Shown here in pieces: positions 1 to 7,002 of a DNA stretch of 10,484 bases. The notes beneath the pieces are model-generated. The model was not told the origin of the DNA, did not search any database, and saw nothing but the letters and a program-made list of their open reading frames with translations. Both the position numbers and the translations under genes were made by a program. Position 1 is the stretch's first letter. The number at the start of each line of letters is the position of its first letter. Source of the DNA: JBLNDJ01 sp050261515 (GTDB taxonomy: Bacteria; Acidobacteriota; Terriglobia; Bryobacterales; Bryobacteraceae); the NCBI GenBank assembly GCA_050261515.1, contig JBLNDJ010000028.1, positions 1-10,484 of the forward strand. Direction: 5' to 3'.

Positions 1-327
1 AAACTTGTGATCCGCGACGGCACGCCCTCCATCGAAACCGCGGCGGGCAAGTTCGTCGCGGCAAGCGGGGAGCCCGAGACGATGGCGGTGCTGAAAGACG
101 AACGCCTGGCAGGGCTCGACATCGAACTGCTCGGGCAGTTCGCCGCTCCGGACCGTTTCGTCGTCGGTTCTTTCTACACTTCGAAATCGATGATCGTACA
201 CAAAGGGGGAAAGAGGTATACGATCAGCTACTGGTGTCCCGTGTGCTCGATCCGGACTTATACGCCCGGCGAGTGCATGTGCTGCCACCAGGAAACGCAT
301 CTCGATCTCGAAGAACTCAAACAATGA
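1..327 (+). CDS. Zinc-ribbon protein of unknown function (5'-partial)
   Basis: The reading frame is open from base 1 (aaa ctt gtg ...) to TGA at 325-327, so the 5' end probably lies outside the window; the GTG at 7 is only the first possible start inside it. About 108 residues are visible. Numbered from that GTG, the C-terminus carries C77-x2-C80-x9-C90-x2-C93 with an extra C92, the layout of a zinc ribbon. It is followed by a short acidic tail. The segment before it has a beta-rich look (SMIVHKGGKRYTISYWC). There is no signal peptide or membrane segment in the visible part. The stop overlaps the start of the epimerase gene as ATGA, so the two are probably co-translated. I do not recognise a named family. 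The zinc ribbon is read from the cysteine spacing; a role in nucleic-acid or protein binding would be a guess. Confidence 0.75.
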   Translation, partial: KLVIRDGTPSIETAAGKFVAASGEPETMAVLKDERLAGLDIELLGQFAAPDRFVVGSFYTSKSMIVHKGGKRYTISYWCPVCSIRTYTPGECMCCHQETHLDLEELKQ

Positions 328-1355
328 GACTCGCCGTCTGCGCCTTCGCACTTGCCGCCGTGAACAGCTTCGCTCAACCTTACGCAGCCTTCAGGACTAC
401 CGACGACTCGGTCGAGATCGTGCGCCTTACCGACAAAGCGCGCGCGATGGAGGTCTCGATTGCGCCCTCGGTCGGCAACAACGCCTACGAATTCAAGGTG
501 AACGGGCGGAACGTGTTCTGGTTCCCGGACGCCATCGGGAAAGCCCGCGCGGCGCAGACGTTCGCGGCAAATCCGTTCCTGGCGCCGTGGGCGAACCGGC
601 TCGACGGCGACGCGTTTTGGGCGAACGGGAAGAAATATACGCTCAACCCGGAGCTGAAGAACCTGCGGCGCGATCCGAACGGCCGTCCGATTCACGGACT
701 GCTGGCGTGGTTCCCGGGCTGGCGCGTCGTGAAACTCGCCGCCGGCGACCGCGGCGCCGAGGTGACGAGCCGCCTGGAGTTCTCGAAATATCCGGACCTG
801 ATGGCGCAGTTTCCCTTCGCGCACACGATCGAGATGACCTACCGGCTGGCCGATGGCGCCCTCGAAGTCCGGACGCGTTTCGAGAATCTCGCCACTGAGC
901 CGATGCCGCTCGTCGTCGGCTACCACCCGTATTTCCGGTTGTACGATGCGCCGCGCGACCGGTGGAAGGTGCACGTCGCGGCGCGCGATCACGTGGAGAT
1001 TTCGAAGGAGCTGGTTCCGACGGGGGAGCGCACGCGCATCGCATTGCCCGATCCGGTGTCTCTCGCCACCAACCAGCTCGACGACGTCTTCGACAACCTC
1101 GTGCGCGGGGCGGACGGGCGGGCGGAGTTCTGGGTCCAGGGAGTCCGCGAGAAGATCTCGGTGATTTACGGGCCGAAGTACAACACGGCCATCGTCTACG
1201 CGCCGCCGGGCAGGGAATTCATCTGCATCGAGCCGATGACCGGCGTCACGAACGGGGCCAACCTCGCACACGCAGGCGTGTACAAGGATCTGCAAACGGT
1301 CCCGCCCGGCGGCGCGTGGGAAGAGAGTTTCTGGATCAAGCCGGCCGGCTTCTGA
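324..1355 (+). CDS. Exported aldose 1-epimerase (galactose mutarotase) family protein
   Basis: 343 residues, the usual length for the family. The ATG at 324 was chosen over an in-frame ATG at 234 because it overlaps the previous stop (ATGA) and starts a clean signal peptide, residues 1-17 ending SFA, with likely cleavage before QPY. This points to a periplasmic enzyme. The family interconverts alpha and beta anomers of aldoses, or of hexose 6-phosphates in a subgroup. Expected landmarks appear in order: PWANR at residues 89-92 (substrate-binding arginine), IHGL with H124, GYHPYF with H201, a QLDD motif, and CIEPMTG with E303 as the candidate general base. H124, H201 and E303 match the two histidines and the glutamate of the mutarotase active site. 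Most family members are cytoplasmic, so export suggests it acts on sugars released outside the inner membrane. The exact sugar cannot be read from the sequence. Confidence 0.9.
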   Translation: MRLAVCAFALAAVNSFAQPYAAFRTTDDSVEIVRLTDKARAMEVSIAPSVGNNAYEFKVNGRNVFWFPDAIGKARAAQTFAANPFLAPWANRLDGDAFWANGKKYTLNPELKNLRRDPNGRPIHGLLAWFPGWRVVKLAAGDRGAEVTSRLEFSKYPDLMAQFPFAHTIEMTYRLADGALEVRTRFENLATEPMPLVVGYHPYFRLYDAPRDRWKVHVAARDHVEISKELVPTGERTRIALPDPVSLATNQLDDVFDNLVRGADGRAEFWVQGVREKISVIYGPKYNTAIVYAPPGREFICIEPMTGVTNGANLAHAGVYKDLQTVPPGGAWEESFWIKPAGF

Positions 1356-1367
1356 CCGCAAAAAGGC

Positions 1368-1394
1368 GCAAAAAGGGGACAGACCCCTTTTTGC
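1368..1394. terminator. Bidirectional hairpin terminator made of a dispersed repeat
   Basis: Perfect 11-nt arms GCAAAAAGGGG (1368-1378) and CCCCTTTTTGC (1384-1394) flank the loop ACAGA. The A5/T5 ends give a T-run in either direction. It sits 12 nt after the epimerase stop and directly touches the osmC stop (TAG, 1397-1395), so it can end both convergent transcripts. The segment 1371-1384 recurs at 9897-9910. Confidence 0.75.
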
Positions 1395-1817
1395 CTACTC
1401 CAGCTTCGCGTCCATCGTGATTTTTGCGTTGAGGAGACGCGAGACGGGGCAACCCGCCTTCGCGCTGGCCGCGGCGCGCTCGAAGGTGGCGCGGTCGTTG
1501 CCGGGGATTTTTGCGCATACGTCGAGGTGGCTCGCGGTGATTTCCCAGCCGCCGGCGTTCTTTTCGAGCGTGACCGTCGCGGTGGTGTTGATGGATTCGG
1601 GCGTGATGCCGGCCTCGCCGAGCTGCGCCGAAAGCGCCATGGAGAAGCAGGCCGCGTGGGCGGCGGCGATCAGTTCTTCCGGATTGCTGCCGATGCCCTG
1701 TTCGAATCGAGTGCCGAAGGAATATTGGGTTTCTTTGAGGACTCCGCTTGCGGTCGAGATGGAACCCTTGCCATCTTTGAGGCCGCCTTTCCAGACTGCG
1801 GATGCTTTTCGATTCAT
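1395..1817 (-). CDS. osmC: OsmC peroxiredoxin (organic hydroperoxide/osmotic stress protein)
   Basis: 140 residues with close similarity to E. coli OsmC along its whole length (motifs GKGSISTASGVL, NPEELIAAAHAACFSMALS, AGCPVSRLL). The protein is a cytoplasmic homodimer that reduces organic hydroperoxides with a cysteine pair. Here these are C57 (in HAACFSM) and C123 (in AGCPVS), 66 residues apart as in the E. coli enzyme. R37 and E47/E48 fit the conserved active-site arginine and glutamate. I chose the ATG at 1817 because MNRKASAVWKG aligns with the family N-terminus; a TTG at 1835 would add six unrelated residues. No Shine-Dalgarno sequence is visible. A near-perfect palindrome touches the start codon and is the likely control site. 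The gene follows ydcF on the same strand after a 37-nt gap and ends at the hairpin shared with the epimerase gene. Confidence 0.95.
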   Translation of the reverse strand: MNRKASAVWKGGLKDGKGSISTASGVLKETQYSFGTRFEQGIGSNPEELIAAAHAACFSMALSAQLGEAGITPESINTTATVTLEKNAGGWEITASHLDVCAKIPGNDRATFERAAASAKAGCPVSRLLNAKITMDAKLE

Positions 1818-1843
1818 ACGACTATTTGATCGCAAATGGTCGT
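1818..1843. promoter_or_regulatory. Palindromic candidate operator abutting the osmC start
   Basis: Arms ACGACTATTTG (1818-1828) and CAAATGGTCGT (1833-1843) pair at 10 of 11 positions around the spacer ATCG. The 26-bp site ends one base before the osmC ATG. An AT-rich core flanked by a dyad of this size is typical of winged-helix dimers such as MarR/OhrR-type regulators, which often control osmC/ohr genes. Assignment to that family is an inference. As RNA it would instead form a hairpin that occludes the start codon. Confidence 0.6.
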
Positions 1844-1854
1844 GAAAAGACGCA

Positions 1855-2463
1855 TCAAATCCATCCGCGCGCCCAGTAATACGCGATCTTCGCCGTTTCG
1901 CGCACGACGACCACGAACGCCGGCCAGCGGTTCAGCAGGCTGGTTGACATCTTGATCGCGTCGGGAAAGGGATGCGCCTCCACCTCGACTCCCGCCTTCT
2001 GAAAGGCCTTGCGCGCGCGGAAAGTGTGATAGTCGCTCGTGAGCAGCACCTTGCGGCCGGGCACGCCGTTGAGCAGTTTCGCGACATAGAGCGCGTTCTC
2101 TCGCGTGCTGCGCGAGCCGTCCTCGACGCGGATCGTTGCCGGTGGAATGCCCTGGCAGGCGAGAAAGTCGCGCATCAGCGGCGCCACTCCATTGCCGCTC
2201 ACGATCACCTCGCGGTAGCCCCCGGCGCGCCAGGCGCGCTGCGCGTAGACGCACCGCCAGTAGGAGCCGGATGCGAGGAATTCCTTGTCGATCGCGCCGC
2301 CGCCGAGCACGATCAGGACGTCGCCGCGCGCGCCGGCCCAGTCGCCGCCGAGCTGGCGCGCATACCACGGCACGAGCGGCGTGAAGGTCACGAACACCAT
2401 TACGAATCCCAGGGCGGCGAGACAGGCATACAGCGGGCGCAGGAGCTTGCGGGCGAGCGTCAT
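1855..2463 (-). CDS. YdcF family (DUF218) membrane-anchored protein
   Basis: 202 residues. A hydrophobic segment at about residues 9-31 is a single N-terminal membrane anchor that probably places the rest outside the membrane. The DUF218 fold follows, with its usual landmarks: VLIVLGGGAIDKEF (49-62), VIVSGNG (86-92), EDGSRSTRENA (114-124) and LLTSDYHTFRARKAF (140-154). The C-terminal ETAKIAYYWARGWI is also typical. Family members include E. coli SanA, ElyC and YdcF. They are tied to envelope integrity and cell-wall precursor or lipid-carrier metabolism, but the reaction is unresolved for most, so no symbol is given. The ATG at 2463 diverges from the molybdopterin oxidoreductase gene across only 36 bp and has no Shine-Dalgarno sequence. 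A TACATT (2477-2472, minus strand) could be its -10 box, leaving a leader of about 2 nt. osmC follows downstream. Confidence 0.88.
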   Translation of the reverse strand: MTLARKLLRPLYACLAALGFVMVFVTFTPLVPWYARQLGGDWAGARGDVLIVLGGGAIDKEFLASGSYWRCVYAQRAWRAGGYREVIVSGNGVAPLMRDFLACQGIPPATIRVEDGSRSTRENALYVAKLLNGVPGRKVLLTSDYHTFRARKAFQKAGVEVEAHPFPDAIKMSTSLLNRWPAFVVVVRETAKIAYYWARGWI

Positions 2464-2499
2464 CTAGGAACAATGTAACGCGCACGTTATAATTTCGGG
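2464..2499. promoter_or_regulatory. Divergent promoter region with consensus -10 and TAACG dyad
   Basis: This 36-bp spacer separates two divergent start codons. On the plus strand a perfect TATAAT (2488-2493) is followed by exactly 6 nt and then the GTG start at 2500, so the predicted transcription start falls on the start codon. No good -35 is visible (TAGGAA at 17-bp spacing). A dyad TAACG-CGCA-CGTTA (2476-2489) overlaps the -10 box and is a possible repressor site. On the minus strand TACATT (2477-2472) could serve ydcF. Confidence 0.55.
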
Positions 2500-4506
2500 G
2501 TGAACTCCACGCGTTTTTCCGTATGCGCGCTCGACTGTCCTGATGCGTGCGCGCTCGCGGTGACGGTCGAAAACGGGGTTGCCACACGGTTGCGCGGAGA
2601 CGCCACGCATCCCGTGACGCGCGGGTTCCTTTGCGGCAAGGTTGCGCAGTATCTCGAACGCGAGTATTCGCCCGGGCGCCTGCTCTATCCGATGAAGCGC
2701 GCCGGCGCGAAGGGCGAGGGCCGTTTCACGCGCATCTCGTGGGATGAGGCGCTCGACGAGATCGCGGCGAACCTCAAGCGCATCTCCGCCGGGTTCGGGC
2801 CCGAGGCGGTGCTGCCCTATAGCTACGCCGGAACGATGGGCCTGCTGAACGGCGCGGGCATGGACCGGCGGTTCTTCCACCGGCTCGGCGCGTCGCGGCT
2901 CGACCGCACCATCTGCTCCTCGACCGGCGGCGCCGCGCTGGCCGAAACGCTCGGGTCGCGCTACGGCACCGACATGGAGCAGTTCCGCCACGCGAAACTC
3001 ATCCTGGCCTGGGGCGCGAACGTGCTCGGGACGAACGCGCACCTGTGGCCGTTCATCGTCGAGGCGCGGCGCAACGGGGCGAGGTTCTACACCATCGACC
3101 CGGTCAAGAACCGCACCGGGCGCGCCGCCGACCGCCACTTCTTCATCAATCCCGGCAGCGACGCGGCGCTGGCGCTCGGCATCATGCACGTCCTCATCGC
3201 CGAGGGCCTTTGCGACGAGGATTACATCGCGCATCACACCGAGGGCTTCGACGCGCTCAAGCAACACGTGCGCGATTACGCTCCCCCGCGTGTGGCCGGG
3301 CTGACGGGACTCACGGTCGAGGAAATCACGACGCTCGCGCGCGAATACGGCACCGTGCGGCCCGCGGCGATCAAGCTGAACAACGGCGTGCAGAGGAGCG
3401 AGCGCGGCGGCATGTCGGTGCGGGCAATCTCGCTGCTGCCCGCGCTCACCGGCGCGTGGCGGCACGTGGGCGGCGGGCTGCTGCTCGGCTCCGGCGCCGC
3501 GTTCGAGCTCAACCGCACGGCGCTCGAGCGCCCCGATCTCGCCCCTCCGGCGCGCACCGTGAATATGACCGGGCTCGGCAAGGCGCTCACGGAACTCGAC
3601 GGGCCTCCGGTGAAGGCGCTCGTGGTCTACAACTCGAACCCGGCGGCGATCGCGCCGGACCAGAACGCCGTGCTGCGCGGCCTCGGGCGCGAGGATCTGT
3701 TCACAGTCGTGCTCGAGCAGTTCCAGACCGACACGGCGGATTACGCCGACATCCTCCTGCCTGCGACCACGTTCCTCGAGCACACGGACCTCTACTACTC
3801 CTACGGGCACCTGTACTTGCAGCTGGCTCGGCCGGTGGTCGCGCCGCCCGGCGAGGCGCGCTCGAACGTGGACGTTTTTCGCGCGCTCGCCGTGCGCATG
3901 GGCTTCGACGATGCCTGCTTCCGCGATTCGGACGATGACATGATCCGCGCGCTGCTCGATTCCCCGCACGAGTTCGTGCGCGGCATCACGCTCGAGCAAC
4001 TGGAGCGCGAGCGGTTCGTCCGCCTGCGGGTGGGCGACCCGTTTTTGCCCTACGCGGAGTCCGGCAGGTTCCGCTTCGAGCCGGCAAAGCTCAGGTACGA
4101 GCCGCCCGTCGAGAGCCGCTTCGGCGACGCGGCGCTCCGGCAGCGGTATCCGCTCGAGTTGATCTCGCCGAAATCCGATGACGGGGTGAACTCCACCTTC
4201 GGCCACCGGGACGCAGTGGACCACGCGCAATCCCTCCTCACGCTTTCGGAGCTGGACGCGGCGGCGCGCGGCATCTCGGCCGGCGACCTCGTGCGCGTGT
4301 TCAACGGGCGCGGCAGCATCGTCCTCACGGCCGAGGTGAGCGATGCGGTTCCGTGCGGCGTGGTCCGCACGCCGGGCGTCCGGTGGGCCAAGCGGTCCCC
4401 GGGCGGCCGCAGCGTGAACGCCCTGACCTCGGACCGCCTCACCGACATCGGCGGCGGTCCGGTGTTCTACAGTTGCCTGGTCCAGGTGGAGAAATGCGCA
4501 GACTGA
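2500..4506 (+). CDS. Molybdopterin oxidoreductase, DMSO reductase superfamily, substrate unknown
   Basis: 668 residues. The N-terminus has C9-x3-C13-x3-C17-x27-C45 (CALDCPDAC ... FLCGK), which binds a [4Fe-4S] cluster. The large molybdopterin guanine dinucleotide-binding domain covers about residues 60-470, with SYAGTMG, WGANVLGTNAH, IDPVKNRT, VYNSNPAA and DILLPATT. The C-terminal cofactor-binding domain runs from about 549 to 660 (LISPKSDDGVNSTFG). C139 in RTICSSTGG is the likely molybdenum ligand, by analogy with the cysteine at this position in NapA-type enzymes. No Tat or Sec signal is present, so the enzyme should be cytoplasmic. No iron-sulfur or membrane partner gene lies nearby, so its redox partner is unknown. 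Such proteins are often labelled formate dehydrogenase, which this sequence does not prove. GTG at 2500 is the only start between an in-frame TAA at 2476 and the cysteine cluster. The 3' end overlaps the lipoprotein gene by 13 nt. Confidence 0.92.
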   Translation: MNSTRFSVCALDCPDACALAVTVENGVATRLRGDATHPVTRGFLCGKVAQYLEREYSPGRLLYPMKRAGAKGEGRFTRISWDEALDEIAANLKRISAGFGPEAVLPYSYAGTMGLLNGAGMDRRFFHRLGASRLDRTICSSTGGAALAETLGSRYGTDMEQFRHAKLILAWGANVLGTNAHLWPFIVEARRNGARFYTIDPVKNRTGRAADRHFFINPGSDAALALGIMHVLIAEGLCDEDYIAHHTEGFDALKQHVRDYAPPRVAGLTGLTVEEITTLAREYGTVRPAAIKLNNGVQRSERGGMSVRAISLLPALTGAWRHVGGGLLLGSGAAFELNRTALERPDLAPPARTVNMTGLGKALTELDGPPVKALVVYNSNPAAIAPDQNAVLRGLGREDLFTVVLEQFQTDTADYADILLPATTFLEHTDLYYSYGHLYLQLARPVVAPPGEARSNVDVFRALAVRMGFDDACFRDSDDDMIRALLDSPHEFVRGITLEQLERERFVRLRVGDPFLPYAESGRFRFEPAKLRYEPPVESRFGDAALRQRYPLELISPKSDDGVNSTFGHRDAVDHAQSLLTLSELDAAARGISAGDLVRVFNGRGSIVLTAEVSDAVPCGVVRTPGVRWAKRSPGGRSVNALTSDRLTDIGGGPVFYSCLVQVEKCAD

Positions 4507-5009
4507 CCCGTCTGGCTGCCGCCGCGCTGCCGGCCTTGTGCGCGTGGAGTTGCGGTCCGGTAGTGGACGACGAGAGCCTGGCCCCGCTGAGCGCGCTCGT
4601 GCTGTCGCGCCCGCGCGCCGACACGCAGCTTCTGGAGGGCTTCCACCAGCTGGAGGCGGGTGCGTGGCGGTGGACCAAAGGCCGTTTTGCCGTCGCCTTG
4701 GCGCCGCCGGCCGGAGCCTCCTCCCGGGGCGCGAAGCTCATGCTGCGGTTCACTCTCCCCGACACCGTGATCTCGCGCAAAAAAGCGGTGACGCTCTCGG
4801 CCGCGATAGCCGGCACGCCGCTTGCGCCCGAGACGTACACGAAAGCGGGCAACTACTTCTACACGCGCTTCGTTCCCGCTTCGGCGCTGGCGAATCCGCC
4901 GCTGAAAGCGACCTTCGCGCTCGACCCGTATGCGAAGGCCGGAGAAATCGACGAACGCGAACTCGGCCTGGTGTTGCACTCCGTGGGCCTGTACGAAAAC
5001 GGGAAATGA
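4494..5009 (+). CDS. Putative lipoprotein with a beta-rich envelope module
   Basis: 171 residues. The N-terminus MRRLTRLAAAALPALCAWSC has positive charges, a hydrophobic stretch and a possible lipobox ending at C20 (AWSC, so imperfect at -3). Export and lipid attachment are therefore likely but not certain. The rest, about residues 47-165, has alternating hydrophobic residues as in a beta-sandwich and no catalytic motif I know. It resembles the C-terminal 114 residues of the next gene product: the E-x-G-x(1,2)-RW motif (54-60), the A-G-x-P-L-x-P step, a P-x-S-A-L-A turn and a final D-x-R-E-LGLV strand occur in the same order in both. ATG 4494 has AGGTGGAG just upstream and lies inside the end of the oxidoreductase gene. 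The stop overlaps the next start as ATGA. The order and the shared module suggest it works with the membrane protein; the function is unknown. Confidence 0.8.
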   Translation: MRRLTRLAAAALPALCAWSCGPVVDDESLAPLSALVLSRPRADTQLLEGFHQLEAGAWRWTKGRFAVALAPPAGASSRGAKLMLRFTLPDTVISRKKAVTLSAAIAGTPLAPETYTKAGNYFYTRFVPASALANPPLKATFALDPYAKAGEIDERELGLVLHSVGLYENGK

Positions 5010-6745
5010 GTATACTGTCCCGGGTTTTGCGGATGCGGGTTTGGGTGCCTTTTGCCCTCGCGCTGATCGTGTACTGGCCGGGGCTGCTGGCCTGGTTCCA
5101 GCAGGACGATTTTGCGTTCCCGGCCCTGTTCGGCATGCACGCGCTGCCGTATCGCGTCCTCGCGTTCCTTACGCAGTTCGGGTGCCTGATCCTGCTCGCC
5201 TCGGTCGCGCGCCGTGTCACCGGCTCGCGCGCGGCGGGAACGCTCGCGGCCGTGTTCTGGACGCTCAACAGCGGCCTCGTCCTGCCAATGACGCGTACGT
5301 CGGCCTATAAGCAGATCCTGTGCACGTTTTTTCTGCTCCTGGCGTTCCACTTCCTGCTGCGCCGGCTCGAAACCGGCGACCGGCGGTGGATGGGCGCCGA
5401 GTGGCTCGCGTTTGCCGCCGGCCTTGCGTCGCTCGGGATCATGGCTGTCTATCCGGCCATCGCCGCGGTCTACACCGGGCTGCGCGCTCGCAAGCAGTTT
5501 GCGAGCACGATCCCGATGCTCGGCGTCTCCGCCGCCTGCACGCTTGCGTACTACCTAGCCAGGCCCCTCGGAGAACTGCACTTCGACGCGTCGATTCTGG
5601 CGGCGTTCCGCGCCTACTGGAGCATGGCCCTTGGTCCCGCCGGTCTCGCCGCGCACTTCGAAACATTTCCGGGGTGGATTGGACAGGCGGGGACAATTCT
5701 GCTATCATTGTCACTCCCCGGTATTGCAGCCTGGGGCGTGCTGCGCTGCAAATGGGCCGGACTTTTCGGCCTGGCGTGGTTTGCCCTGGCGCTTGCGCCC
5801 GTGCTTCCGCTCCGCTACCACGTGAGCTCGTATTACTTGACGGCTCCCTCTGTAGGGCTGGCGCTTACGCTGGCCTGGGGCGTTGTCGAAGCATGGAAGC
5901 AGCGCGGCTGGCGGCCGGTTGCCGCCTCCGTCGCGGCGGTCTACATGGCGGCGGGCGCGGTCGGGGGTTCGCTCGGTTCGAGAACCGTGGCCGAGGAAAG
6001 CTGGCGCATACGGGACGCGGTGGTCGGCGCCGCCCGGGCCCGCGCGATGTTCCCGAATAAGACCATCGTGCTCGCCGGCATCGATGACCGGCTATTCTGG
6101 ACCGGGATCGTTTACGACCCGTTCCGCCGGATGGGCCTCTCCGGAGTTTTTCTGGAGCCGGGAACGGAGCAACGGATCAAGGCGCATCCGGAGCTTGGCA
6201 GGGTGTCCGATTTCGTGATACCGGCCGATAAGCTCAAGGCGGCGCTTGAAAAGCAGGAAGCGGTGGTTTACGCGGTTGAACCCGGCAGGCTTCGCGGCCA
6301 GACGGTGGCGTACACCATCAAGGCGCGCGAGGAGTGGCGGGTCGAAGAGCCGTCGCGGGTCGATGTCGGCGATCAGGCGCTGGCCGGGCAGCTTGGGCCG
6401 TCGTGGTCGATTATCGAGGGCGGCCACCGGTGGATGCCAAGAACTGCCACCGTGAGGCTAAGAGGACCGAGAACTTCCGGAGAGAAAATCTACATCTCTG
6501 GATGGTGTCCTCCACAGCAGATCGAGAAAGGGCCGCTCCGGCTGCGCGTGACCGTGGCAGGCAAGCCGCTGCCGCCGATTGTGCTGCGCGCCGACAAGGA
6601 TTTTCAGGCCGCTCTGCCGCTGCCCTCGGCACTTGCCGGGGCTCCGTCAGTAGACGTGGTGATCGAGGTGGATCGGACGTTCCGCGTCCCAGGCGATTTG
6701 CGCGACCTGGGGCTGGTTTTTGGGACGTTCGAGATCCGGCCGTAG
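5006..6745 (+). CDS. Polytopic membrane protein, GT-C glycosyltransferase-like, with C-terminal beta-rich domain
   Basis: 579 residues from the ATG that overlaps the previous stop (ATGA); the same frame is open further upstream to 4538, but those codons lie inside the lipoprotein gene. Residues about 11-322 hold roughly eight to nine hydrophobic segments. Right after the first one comes FQQDDF, with D34-D35 at the position of the first extracytoplasmic loop. Acidic residues there are the metal and lipid-phosphosugar site in GT-C enzymes (PMT, ArnT and related families). The remaining 250 or so residues are probably outside the membrane: a segment with IVLAGIDDRLFWTGIVYDPF and, from 466 on, the module shared with the lipoprotein. 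It could be a glycosyltransferase that uses lipid-linked sugars, or a relative that has lost that role. The loop after DDF is short (FAFPALFGMHALPYR). No separate promoter is visible; it is likely expressed with the two upstream genes. Confidence 0.75.
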   Translation: MSILSRVLRMRVWVPFALALIVYWPGLLAWFQQDDFAFPALFGMHALPYRVLAFLTQFGCLILLASVARRVTGSRAAGTLAAVFWTLNSGLVLPMTRTSAYKQILCTFFLLLAFHFLLRRLETGDRRWMGAEWLAFAAGLASLGIMAVYPAIAAVYTGLRARKQFASTIPMLGVSAACTLAYYLARPLGELHFDASILAAFRAYWSMALGPAGLAAHFETFPGWIGQAGTILLSLSLPGIAAWGVLRCKWAGLFGLAWFALALAPVLPLRYHVSSYYLTAPSVGLALTLAWGVVEAWKQRGWRPVAASVAAVYMAAGAVGGSLGSRTVAEESWRIRDAVVGAARARAMFPNKTIVLAGIDDRLFWTGIVYDPFRRMGLSGVFLEPGTEQRIKAHPELGRVSDFVIPADKLKAALEKQEAVVYAVEPGRLRGQTVAYTIKAREEWRVEEPSRVDVGDQALAGQLGPSWSIIEGGHRWMPRTATVRLRGPRTSGEKIYISGWCPPQQIEKGPLRLRVTVAGKPLPPIVLRADKDFQAALPLPSALAGAPSVDVVIEVDRTFRVPGDLRDLGLVFGTFEIRP

Positions 6746-6768
6746 GTCTTACGCTCAGTGTAAAAACG

Positions 6769-6781
6769 CCCGCCAGGCGGG
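6769..6781 (+). terminator. Weak hairpin downstream of the membrane protein gene
   Basis: CCCGC and GCGGG pair around a CAG loop 24 nt after the stop at 6745. A T5 run (actttttg) follows only about 11 nt later, and an A5 run precedes the hairpin. It is the only terminator candidate for the 2500-6745 cluster, but the stem is short and the T-run is displaced. Confidence 0.3.
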
Positions 6782-7002
6782 ACGTCCGCGACTTTTTGAT
6801 CCGGCAGGGAACCTTTGTCGCAAAACGGAGTCAAATAAGGGTTTGCGGGTTCGGAGCAGACTTTGGAACTTTGCTTGCTCCACGGCGTCTAGATATTTTA
6901 CGGAAGCAGCCAGAGATGAGGACGAAGAAACTTAGCCGGGTCCGCTTAGGTCGCGTGAAACCTTTTCGCGTACCGTGCATCTTTAGTTCACGATCTTCCC
7001 TC

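Noticed and set aside
234..323. Earlier ATG for the epimerase
   Set aside because: It would put 30 charged residues before an otherwise normal signal peptide and overlap the zinc-ribbon motif codons.
258..1361. 367-codon minus-strand frame opposite the epimerase gene
   Set aside because: Arg-rich shadow with no recognisable domain; the epimerase motifs on the plus strand are clear.
2464..4230. 588-codon open frame on the minus strand, antisense to the oxidoreductase
   Set aside because: Very Arg-, Val- and Ala-rich with no domain; a typical shadow of GC-rich codons opposite a gene with clear motifs.
4538..5005. Upstream extension of the membrane protein frame
   Set aside because: It lies wholly inside the lipoprotein gene and is Arg/Ala/Gly-rich; the ATGA start at 5006 is followed directly by a membrane segment.
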